Shown here: in pieces, positions 57,144 through 64,000 of the stretch | How positions within the stretch are numbered: position 1 is the first letter of the stretch | Layout: the number at the start of each line of letters is the position of its first letter | From: Methanooceanicella nereidis | GTDB lineage: Archaea > Halobacteriota > Methanocellia > Methanocellales > Methanocellaceae | DNA: 64,000 nt | Direction of reading: 5' to 3' | NCBI RefSeq assembly: GCF_021023085.1 | Contig: NZ_PGCK01000013.1 | Coordinates: 1 to 64,000, forward strand | Program-made: the position numbers and the translations under genes | Notes under the pieces: generated by a model | Seen by the model: only the letters and a program-made list of their open reading frames with translations | Databases searched by the model: none | Told to the model about the DNA's origin: nothing

Positions 57144-57511
57144 TAACATTATTTTATGCCCGGGAATGAGGTAGTTTCATCCCAAATTTCGATAGGATCA
57201 TAAAGATCATATTAAACCTTAAAAAATATTTACTAAGATCTTTATTGTTAAATGTGTAGCAACTGCACGATTTTTATAAAAAAGACATAAATGCCATTCT
57301 CATATAATATTATAAAAGGATAATACAGGATACGTCTTTTGAAAAATATAGTAACCCCATACGGGGTAAGCACAATTTTTTATATCAGTAATAAATTATA
57401 ATCTGTAGTAAATGAATTAAAAAATAATTCTACAGCGTAGAAAACTTTATTTTATAGTAATATAATAATTAAAATAAAATAGTAATCGATTGTATTGGAG
57501 GTGAGCTCCGT
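57144..57511. other. AT-rich promoter region of the Roadblock-KaiC operon
   Basis: No gene is seen. The DNA from 57230 to 57480 is AT-rich with several TATA-like tracts (for example ttttttatatcag near 57375). A near-perfect GGAGGTGA ribosome-binding site at 57497-57504 precedes the Roadblock-like gene. Confidence 0.5.
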
Positions 57512-58054
57512 ATGGAAGATATGATAAAAACAAAAAAGAGGGGGCGGCAAACTAGCTGGAAGAACAATGTCGAGGACGACCTGAAAGGCATTCTCGATAA
57601 GAAAGGAGTCATAGGAGCTTTCCTCATATCTAAAAACGGTGAGACAGTATCCCAGGTGTTCCAGGAGACACTAAAGCATAAAGAAGGCGGCCTCATGCAG
57701 TTCGTTAAAAAGGTGGTCCCCGCCATCATAAACATGAGGAACGTGCCTTTACGCCGGACCATATTCGAGACAAAGGACGGCTCGGTGATATTCCATCATA
57801 CTGAAAACGGGATAGTCGGATGCGTACTTGATAAAGACTATGACCTGATCACGATCATGCTCGATGTAAGGATGGCTGGAGAGCTTATCGACAGCCACCT
57901 GAATAACGATGAGTTAGACCAGGATGAGCGGGACATCATTCTCAGAGAGAATCGCGATGAATTCAGGACCCTAAACTCCGAGCTCTTAACCGAGATCGAA
58001 AAGCACTTCGGATACAATATGACAGAAGCTCTGATCCAGAGGACAGTAAGGTGA
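57512..58054 (+). CDS. Roadblock/LC7-like protein
   Basis: The 180-residue protein has a basic N-terminus (MIKTKKRGRQTSW), then a segment ILDKKGVIGAFLISKNGETVSQVF characteristic of Roadblock/LC7 (MglB-like) folds. VIFHHTENGIVGCVLDKDYDLITIMLD matches the second half of that fold. A charged helical extension of ~50 residues ends the protein. Such proteins regulate small GTPases or ATPases; none of the GTPase type is adjacent, but a KaiC gene follows after 7 bp. The call rests on motif pattern, not a search. Confidence 0.7.
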   Translation: MEDMIKTKKRGRQTSWKNNVEDDLKGILDKKGVIGAFLISKNGETVSQVFQETLKHKEGGLMQFVKKVVPAIINMRNVPLRRTIFETKDGSVIFHHTENGIVGCVLDKDYDLITIMLDVRMAGELIDSHLNNDELDQDERDIILRENRDEFRTLNSELLTEIEKHFGYNMTEALIQRTVR

Positions 58055-58061
58055 AGCAAAA

Positions 58062-58985
58062 ATGAAGAAGCTCAAGACTGGTATATTAGGATTAGACAGC
58101 CTCCTAGACGGGGGTTTTAACGAACACTCGGCAACGATACTTGTAGGTTCCTCGGGTACCGGAAAGACGACGATGGCTTTGCAATTTTTAAGAAAAGGGC
58201 TTGAGACCGGTAACGAAGGCATATACATCACGCTGGAAGAATCTAAGGAGCAGATATTAGCCGAAGCTAAAAGTATGGGCTGGGAGGACATTGAGTCGTA
58301 TATCGAGCAGGGCTCCCTTGTTTTTCTGGAGGCGGCCGGCAAAGACCTTGCGGATTTCATAAAGGAAGAGCTGCCCCAATTCGTCGAGGACTGGGAAGGC
58401 TCAAACGCGCGCATCGTGATAGATCCGCTGACGCCAGTGATATGGGCGTTTGAGGATAAATACGATCAGAGGATGCTTATTTCCCAGCTATTCAAGGAGA
58501 CTAAAAGAGTCGGCACAGTACTTAGCACGATCGAGGAGCACGGGAACGCCGGGGAGATGGCAAGCGGCATGGCCGGAGGCGAGACAGTCATACCGATGTA
58601 TCTCGCAGACACTATCGTCCGCATTTATTTCGCCGGGCTGGGATCCATGGGTAACCGCATGCTCAATATCATAAAATCAAGGCAATCATGGCATAGCGAT
58701 CTTTCTTACCCTTACAGGTTCGTGCTGGGCATAGGGATCGTCATAGACACAAGCGAGATGGAACCCAAGAGAATAAAGAAGCTCACTCCGGAAATGAAGC
58801 TGCAGATCAACGAGAGAGTGGCCAGCCTGCCAAAGCGCGACGCAGAGCAGATCAAGACGATCGTCAGATACATGGAGCGCGCGGACCTTGGCGACATGGC
58901 GCCCGAACGGATAATCGACATGCTCATTGAGGATTACCAAAACTCCGCCCAGGGAACGATGGAAGGCACCGTTGGGCCAATGTAA
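58062..58985 (+). CDS. KaiC-like ATPase with C-terminal helical extension
   Basis: The 307-residue protein has Walker A GSSGTGKT (29-36), LEESKEQIL, Walker B NARIVIDPLTPV and a KaiC-type core to about residue 240. A ~60-residue charged helical tail follows (LTPEMKLQINERVASLPKRDAEQIKTIVRYMERAD...). AAGGTGA precedes the ATG. It is cotranscribed with the Roadblock-like gene, and the zinc-ribbon gene follows 49 bp later. Role: likely signalling ATPase; substrate unknown. Confidence 0.9.
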   Translation: MKKLKTGILGLDSLLDGGFNEHSATILVGSSGTGKTTMALQFLRKGLETGNEGIYITLEESKEQILAEAKSMGWEDIESYIEQGSLVFLEAAGKDLADFIKEELPQFVEDWEGSNARIVIDPLTPVIWAFEDKYDQRMLISQLFKETKRVGTVLSTIEEHGNAGEMASGMAGGETVIPMYLADTIVRIYFAGLGSMGNRMLNIIKSRQSWHSDLSYPYRFVLGIGIVIDTSEMEPKRIKKLTPEMKLQINERVASLPKRDAEQIKTIVRYMERADLGDMAPERIIDMLIEDYQNSAQGTMEGTVGPM

Positions 58986-59034
58986 ATATGTCCGGCAATA
59001 AAATGACCCGCCGCGGCAGCGATCGGAGGAGTGA

Positions 59035-59205
59035 ATGCTGAAACAAAAACATATGTCGTGCCGTAAGTGCGATAGCGATAAGATCAAAATAGTGTTTTTC
59101 GAGACGGAAGGAAAGAAGTTCGCCGTATGTGAAGCATGCGGCGCGATACAGAACATAGGCATAAACCTGAAAGAAAGATACAGTAAGTGGAAGGAATACA
59201 GGTAA
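59035..59205 (+). CDS. 56-residue zinc-ribbon protein after KaiC
   Basis: The small protein MLKQKHMSCRKCDSDKIKIV... has two CxxC pairs (CRKC about 9-12, CEAC about 33-36), the spacing of a zinc ribbon, and a basic aromatic tail (ERYSKWKEYR). A strong GGAGGAGTGA ribosome-binding site stands directly upstream. It follows the KaiC gene closely and may belong to that operon. It could bind nucleic acid or its ATPase neighbour; neither is shown. Confidence 0.75.
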   Translation: MLKQKHMSCRKCDSDKIKIVFFETEGKKFAVCEACGAIQNIGINLKERYSKWKEYR

Positions 59206-59471
59206 GCCCCTGAGAACCTTCTCCTTACTCCTCTGGATATTTTTTAATTATATGATTTTGGCTCTTCGGTAGCATCTGTCTTGACCGGGTATCAAGGCTT
59301 TGTATAGAGGGCCTTATTCCCTTTTTAACTCTTGTTAAGCATGTGTCATCAGGCTCATAAAACATTTTTTATTGTGGCGGGAACATTCATTCTGTTTTTA
59401 TCGAAATTATATCAAATATTTTCATTTGAATAATCAACAGTTGGTCATAATATTCACCTATAGAAGAAAAG

Positions 59472-59479
59472 TATATATA
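59472..59479 (+). promoter_or_regulatory. TATA box of the candidate RNA
   Basis: TATATATA preceded by the purine-rich agaagaaaag (BRE-like) predicts transcription starting near 59500, just before the first stem of the structured segment. Confidence 0.5.
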
Positions 59480-59499
59480 ATAATAACTTTAACATTATT

Positions 59500-59780
59500 G
59501 TGCCTGTGGAATGAAACCTCCATAAGCTAGTTGTGCTATAAGCAAAGATATCACCAACCGACCAGAGCCGAAGTAAGCATGTTATAACCCCCAACATGGT
59601 TGCTAGAAGCGTAATCCCCAAAAACGATAATCCGGCTCTGATATTTCACAAGCCGCAAGGTTTGTGGCAAAAACAGGAACATACCAAACCAACCCGAATG
59701 CGAGGGAACTTCTTTTCATACCTCCCATCCCTCGCATCCCTATCATCTTTTATGATATTCGTTGTTTATGTGATCCTTTT
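59500..59780 (+). ncRNA. Candidate structured non-coding RNA (unknown family)
   Basis: Several stems are visible. CAGAGCCG (59563-59570) pairs with CGGCTCTG (59633-59640) and encloses CATGTT/AACATG (59578-59598) and GCT-AGA-AGC. CACAAGCC-GCAA-GGTTTGTG (59647-59666) is an 8-bp stem with one G-U pair and a GNRA tetraloop. ATGCGAGGGA (59698-59707) pairs exactly with TCCCTCGCAT (59728-59737), followed by ATCAT/ATGAT and a T-run. A TATA box is at the right distance upstream. I do not see RNase P, SRP or C/D-box motifs. The strand is inferred from the promoter. A 67-codon frame across it is not convincing. Confidence 0.55.
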
Positions 59781-59869
59781 TCTCATAAAGCCATCATAGC
59801 TAAAGGGATATTATTTCAAGTTTCACCCAAAAACTTTAAATGTAATCAAATGTATTAATGGAAGGTAGC

Positions 59870-59943
59870 GGGCCTGTGGTCTAGTTGGTTATGACATCGC
59901 CTTTACACGGCGGGGATCAGGGGTTCGAATCCCTTCGGGCCCA
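59870..59943 (+). tRNA. tRNA-Val (anticodon TAC)
   Basis: Acceptor GGGCCTG (59870-59876) pairs with CGGGCCC (59936-59942, one G-U), discriminator A at 59943. The D-arm includes GTCTAGTTGGTTATGAC, the anticodon stem TCGCC/GGCGG encloses loop TTTACAC with anticodon TAC, and the T-arm is AGGGG-TTCGAAT-CCCTT. CCA is not encoded. A T-rich run follows. Confidence 0.96.
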
Positions 59944-60077
59944 CTAGAGTTTTTTTAAATCTTTATTTCTACAAGAGTACGTTATTGACGTAATTTAAGA
60001 ATACTGGCTATGTTTTGGCACATGAAAAATGCGTGCATGAGGGCTATAAAAAAATAGGTTGCATAAATCTTCTATGA

Positions 60078-62651
60078 TTACTTCTTCCGGAATAGCAAAT
60101 AAGCCATAAAAGCCAGCCCCATAAGTAACACGATGCTCGCGATCGGATAGAGATGATCGATACCCCGGCCGGAACCAGAAGAAGGAGTGACCGGCGGTAT
60201 CGGAGTGAAAACCGGTATAAAATCCCGTATTTGCTCAGGCACCTTTGAAGGGACTGGAGAAGATATAGTTGAAATATGGTCTTGTTTTTCGGATCGGTAA
60301 TATCCGTTAGCGGACGACATAACGCTCCCCGATGCCTGAGATTTACACGTCCTGAATTTCAGGATATAGCCATGAGCTAAACAGTTGCCGGTCTCGTCTT
60401 TTATTTCATCGGATATATGAGCGGTATACTCCGTATCATATTCCAGTTCGCTATAAGGAGAAAATACAAGCATATAGCCACTACATGATAGGTTTCCCGT
60501 CACAGCAGTACTATTGTTGGTGTCGGGGTAAATTAAAAACGTCGAGTCACCAGTGCCGGAAAGATCGATAGATTCGCTGAACATGAGCCGGACGATAGCA
60601 TTAACGGGAACGTCGATCGAATTATTAACGGGATATGTTTCTAACAACGACGGTGATGTCCTGTCAATAGTTATCGAGATCGAATTAGAGGTCTCAACGT
60701 TTCCAGCATTATCTATGGAGCGATAGAATATCCTTGTCGTTCCTTCGCTGCTGATATTCAACGTGCCGGATTCGATCCAGGAAATTCCATCAAGACTATA
60801 CCCGGTAATATTTATGCCCGACAGATCATCAGAGGCGGCCAGTGTGACCTGAACGTCTGAAAGATACCGATCATTGTTACCGGAGGACCCGTTCAGTATG
60901 CATATCGTGGAGGGAGGCGTGCGGTCAATATTTATTCCCGTGACGGTGAACGAGTTTGTGTTCCCTGCAATGTCAGAGGCGGTTCCGGTTGCCGACTGAG
61001 AAGAGCCTTCGGTTGAGATCAATATGTCAGATGTAATAGTATCTATTCCGGAGATGCTGTCTGAAGCAGTGAACCGAACGACAACGCTTTCATTATGCCA
61101 GCCGTTGACATTTGCCTGAGATAACAGTGTCGCGGCTATTTCCGGAAGTGTTTTATCTATCTTGATTGTCTGTGAGCGAGCAGGCTCAATGTTGCCGGCA
61201 TAATCCATAGAGCCATAATAAAAAGTGGATAATCCCTCATCAGTGATCGTGAAAGGTTCATATGGAGTCAAGTTCAAACCATCAAAACCATATTCTGTCG
61301 ATTTGACTCCAGATCCATTATCATATGCGTTTAGCAGGATACCAATATCGGATGTATACCAATCATTATTACCTTTTGTTCCGCTTATGGTCGTAGTTGT
61401 TACAGGACAGGTATCATCTACAATAATAGATGTGTCATTATAAATGTTTGAGAAGTATGAAAAAGCTTGAATTCGGCTATTAAAAGTATCAGCAACATAT
61501 ACATTATTGATAGAATTTAATACAATATTATATGGTACGTCCAATTGTCCATTTCCATTACCAGGTAATCCAAATTTTGTGATAAAATTGCCATTACAAT
61601 CAAATATTTGTACACGATTCAAAGAATCGGTAATAAAATTTGAATCATTTTCATCGATTTCTATACAATACATATTTTGTAATTGGCCATCTCCACTTCC
61701 AGTAGTACCCCATTTTTTCATAAAAATCCCATTACTATCGAATACCTGAACTCGATTCAATGAATCAATAACAGAAACATAATCGCTATTATTAATTGCT
61801 ATATCACATGGTGCCTGAAATTTCCCATCAGTAATACCAAAGCTTCCCCATTTCGTAACAAAATTACCATTAGAATCAAAAACCTGTACACGATTATAGA
61901 AAATATCTGTTACAAATACAAATCCGCTTGAGTTTATCGCAATCCCATAAGGTGACTCGAACTGGCCATCACCGCTTCCTCTGCTCCCCCAGTTTGTAAT
62001 GAAGTTACCATTACTATCAAATACTTGAACTCTATAGTTTTTTGAATCTACGACATATACAAACCCGCTGGCATTTATGGCAATGCCTAAAGGATACATG
62101 AACTGACCATTATTACTGCCACACCCGCCCCACTTTGTCACAAAAACTCCATCTGGAGCAAATACCTGCACCCTATGGTTCTCTGTCTCGGCCACATTAT
62201 TGCTGTACTCGGTCACATATACATATCCGCTATCGTTAATCGCAATCCCGTAGGGACGGGCAAACTGGCCATCTGAGCTGCCATAGCAGCCCCATTTGAA
62301 CATGTATTCATAGCCGTCTATCGAGGCGTTTACCCGTACAGTGTAATTACCCTCGGGAACCAGTGTGTTTGAATCATCCCTTCCATCCCACATGACACTA
62401 AAAAAGCCGCTTCCCTGGACTCCCTGCCCCATATTTCTGACGACATTATAAAAGGGGCCGAGAATTTCCAGCATGACAGGATGTTCATAAGCTAGATCAA
62501 GCGTATAATCGATAGTAGTGCCTGCACCGGATGAGTTAAAGGCTGAAGGCACTGCATGTACGTCTTCTACGCCAGGAGATGCAGCCAGTGATGATTGAAC
62601 TGCACTGAGAATTAATATGAGTAGTAGATACCAGCAAAGGATACGCCTCAT
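60078..62651 (-). CDS. Large NHL-repeat surface protein with C-terminal anchor
   Basis: The ~857-residue protein has a signal peptide (LCWYLLLILILSAVQSSLAAS). A FlgD-like Ig domain follows (FSVMWDGRDDSNTLVPEGNYTVRV). About six NHL repeats come next (DGQF..P.GIAIN.SGFVYV.D..N.RVQVFDSNGNF.TKWG), forming a propeller. Three or more Ig-like domains with DRTPPST and DDTCPVTTTTISG openings follow. A big_5-like Ig domain (LLETYPVNNSIDVPVNA) precedes a Ser/Pro spacer and a C-terminal helix with FRKK. It is likely an exported adhesion or lattice protein. The NHL part is more AT-rich than its flanks. ATG 62651 or 62678 is the start. Confidence 0.85.
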   Translation of the reverse strand: MRRILCWYLLLILILSAVQSSLAASPGVEDVHAVPSAFNSSGAGTTIDYTLDLAYEHPVMLEILGPFYNVVRNMGQGVQGSGFFSVMWDGRDDSNTLVPEGNYTVRVNASIDGYEYMFKWGCYGSSDGQFARPYGIAINDSGYVYVTEYSNNVAETENHRVQVFAPDGVFVTKWGGCGSNNGQFMYPLGIAINASGFVYVVDSKNYRVQVFDSNGNFITNWGSRGSGDGQFESPYGIAINSSGFVFVTDIFYNRVQVFDSNGNFVTKWGSFGITDGKFQAPCDIAINNSDYVSVIDSLNRVQVFDSNGIFMKKWGTTGSGDGQLQNMYCIEIDENDSNFITDSLNRVQIFDCNGNFITKFGLPGNGNGQLDVPYNIVLNSINNVYVADTFNSRIQAFSYFSNIYNDTSIIVDDTCPVTTTTISGTKGNNDWYTSDIGILLNAYDNGSGVKSTEYGFDGLNLTPYEPFTITDEGLSTFYYGSMDYAGNIEPARSQTIKIDKTLPEIAATLLSQANVNGWHNESVVVRFTASDSISGIDTITSDILISTEGSSQSATGTASDIAGNTNSFTVTGINIDRTPPSTICILNGSSGNNDRYLSDVQVTLAASDDLSGINITGYSLDGISWIESGTLNISSEGTTRIFYRSIDNAGNVETSNSISITIDRTSPSLLETYPVNNSIDVPVNAIVRLMFSESIDLSGTGDSTFLIYPDTNNSTAVTGNLSCSGYMLVFSPYSELEYDTEYTAHISDEIKDETGNCLAHGYILKFRTCKSQASGSVMSSANGYYRSEKQDHISTISSPVPSKVPEQIRDFIPVFTPIPPVTPSSGSGRGIDHLYPIASIVLLMGLAFMAYLLFRKK

Positions 62652-62905
62652 ATGTCTATTCTCTCCTGAAGCAAGCATTAAAAGGATGAATTAATTCACG
62701 ATAAATAAAGGCTGGAAAATAATCCCCATACATCAATATAATCACCTTAAAACTTGATTTCAAACATGTGCAATAATAGATGAAAGTTTGAATATTTATA
62801 CTTAATATCACAAAAATGTAAATAATTAATTAAAAGTATGTCATGGCAATATGCTTACATACCAGGGTTGCCGCGGAAAGTTCACAGCTTACCGTATAGC
62901 ATGGA

Positions 62906-63156
62906 TCACTTTTTTCTGAACAGGAACATGTAAGCGGTACAGGCAAGTACGACCATGCGGACCCCTAACAGATCATATAAATATCAATTTCCTGTGATGA
63001 CGCTGACGTCGAAGTCCCTGCCGGGGAAGGGAGGGCGATGATAATAGACTGGGCATTTTGGAAGGTGACGATGTCGGGGTCAAAGCCTGACCGGGGGTAA
63101 CAGTAGGCGTTATTGTTCGAGAACGTAACCATAAAAGAAAGCTGATGTGACAGCAT
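62906..63156 (-). pseudogene. Possible frameshifted remnant of a surface-protein tail
   Basis: On the minus strand a frame reads FDPDIVTFQNAQSIIIALPS, ending at 62965. A different frame just after it reads LGVRMVVLACTAYMFLFRKK and stops at 62906. That ending is very like the C-terminal anchor (AFMAYLLFRKK) of the neighbouring large protein, so this may be the decayed end of a related gene with a frameshift. Other parts of the gap 62679-63312 show no gene. Confidence 0.3.
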
Positions 63157-63312
63157 GATAGTTCAATATTTCACCGGGATACGAAAGACACCTGCCATTG
63201 ATATTAATGCCCAATATAATTGCTGTTTAGCATTCGATGGACCGGTCATGATGCCCTTGATCCGGGACAGCAAAGAGAGCTCAAATAAAAAGAAGTAATA
63301 TTTGTCCAAAAT

Positions 63313-63474
63313 TCACTTACCGCACTTGAGCCCCACTGATTCCGCGATGTTTTTCGCAGCCTCTTCCTTGCTCATGTTCGCGGCCTTTGCCGCTTTCTCG
63401 AGTTCGTCGATAGTGATGTGGGCGGGGTTCCCGTGCTTATCGTGAGGTTTATTACATCCGCAGCTTATACACAT
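63313..63474 (-). CDS. Small conserved cysteine protein MCISCGC-type
   Basis: The 53-residue protein begins MCISCGCNKPHDKHGNPAHI and continues with ITIDELEKAAKAANMSKEEA. It has three N-terminal Cys with several His and a helical tail; one more Cys lies near the end (LKCGK). Short proteins with this MCISCGC...HG.P..IT pattern occur in many bacteria and archaea and are of unknown function; metal binding is likely. GGTG eight bases upstream supports the ATG. Confidence 0.75.
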   Translation of the reverse strand: MCISCGCNKPHDKHGNPAHITIDELEKAAKAANMSKEEAAKNIAESVGLKCGK

Positions 63475-63619
63475 GTTTTTAACACCGTTCAAATCAAAAG
63501 ATATGCGGGTTAATAAAATATTGTAATGATTTTATCATCATAACGGAGCGAGCATTTATCGGCCTTCACCGCATGAACTTTTATAATTTAAAGACAAAAT
63601 AGTACCTGGAAGTAATCTC

Positions 63620-64000
63620 ATGGTGATCGAGGATATTACTGCTATAGCCTGGTCTCTCCTGAACAATATCTGGATACTGCTTATTATCGTCCTTTTTGTC
63701 ATACCCATAATTCAGAGAAATCTTACGAACGCGGCGAGAAGAAGAATGCTATCGAAAATATCGCGTGAAAGAGGCTCGAGAGTGATAACCCTCATACACA
63801 GGCAGGAAGTGATCGCGCTCCTGGGAATACCGCTTACACGGTATATTGACATCGATGACAGCGAGGAAGTTTTGAGAGCTATCCGTACCACACCTGACGA
63901 CAGGCCGATCGACCTTATCCTTCATACTCCCGGAGGCGTTGCCCTCGCAGCTACTCAGATCGCTCTCGCACTAAGGGAACACCCTGCGAAAAAGACTGTC
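63620..64000 (+). CDS. ClpP-class membrane serine protease (SDH-like), partial
   Basis: The frame from ATG 63620 stays open to the window edge (127 codons). It has an N-terminal membrane helix (NNIWILLIIVLFVIPIIQ), then a ClpP/crotonase-fold start: VITLIHRQEVIALLGIPL, IDIDDSEEVLRAIR and PIDLILHTPGGVALAATQIALAL. This matches the SDH/SppA-like family of membrane-anchored ClpP-class proteases. The catalytic Ser and Lys/Asp would lie beyond the edge. Its function is probably membrane protein quality control. Confidence 0.85.
   Translation, partial: MVIEDITAIAWSLLNNIWILLIIVLFVIPIIQRNLTNAARRRMLSKISRERGSRVITLIHRQEVIALLGIPLTRYIDIDDSEEVLRAIRTTPDDRPIDLILHTPGGVALAATQIALALREHPAKKTV

Noticed and set aside
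59596-59799. 67-codon frame through the structured segment
   Set aside because: The reading conflicts with the stem-loop evidence and has no Shine-Dalgarno site or domain.
59870-59943. Integration site of a mobile element at tRNA-Val
   Set aside because: No second copy of the tRNA 3' end and no integrase gene are visible in the window.

Overview
The window looks like chromosome from a methanogenic euryarchaeon of the Methanomicrobia, most like Methanocellales. The basis is an archaellum (fla/arl) motor operon with archaellins, a CfbA-type small sirohydrochlorin chelatase, a bacterio-opsin-activator HTH regulator, many KaiC/RecA-like ATPases, a PGF-CTERM surface protein, GGTG/GGAGG ribosome-binding sites, AT-rich TATA promoters and a tRNA without encoded CCA. 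The order-level placement is an inference from gene content; no marker gene settles it.

Layout. 1-12.3 kb is ordinary chromosome: an HD phosphohydrolase, an arylsulfotransferase-like propeller, arginase, a three-gene zinc-ribbon/membrane operon, a secreted seven-repeat propeller, a TM2 protein, a CPBP protease, an HTH-10 regulator and ilvC. 12.3-15.1 kb holds a low-complexity secreted protein and two archaellin genes. These are followed by a ~725-bp imperfect palindrome whose core also occurs as a third copy near the left edge.

16.2-27.4 kb is a surface-glycan island: a GT-C membrane transferase, a flippase, an FrhB-like iron-sulfur protein, a polysaccharide pyruvyl transferase, three GT4 enzymes and a DPM1-like GT2. 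28.0-35.1 kb is the archaellum motor operon in the order D/E, G, F, H, I, J plus an extra acidic single-TM gene translationally coupled to flaJ. The glycan island therefore lies between the filament genes and the motor genes. 35.6-41.3 kb holds small membrane or unknown proteins, cfbA-thiC, a metallo-beta-lactamase-fold hydrolase and a PGF-CTERM surface protein.

41.8-49.7 kb has three Lrp/AsnC regulators, two glycosyltransferases, a double-domain KaiC and an M29 aminopeptidase. 49.9-55.3 kb is a second, compact type IV pilus operon: secretion ATPase, TadC-like platform and two class III signal proteins. Facing away from it at 55.6-59.2 kb is a set of RecA/KaiC-family proteins: one with a destroyed Walker A, two intact, plus a Roadblock/LC7-like protein and a 56-residue zinc ribbon. 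With FlaH and the 45.6-kb protein this makes five KaiC-type genes in 30 kb, next to two FlaI-type motors.

59.5-59.8 kb is an apparently non-coding segment with its own TATA box and several perfect stems, one capped by a GCAA tetraloop. It is a strong candidate for an undescribed structured RNA. It is followed by tRNA-Val(TAC), a large NHL-repeat surface protein, decayed remnants, a small conserved Cys protein and the start of a ClpP-class membrane protease.

The most interesting overall idea is an extended surface-appendage locus: two filament machines, their glycosylation enzymes and a set of KaiC/Roadblock switches that could couple appendage assembly to signals.
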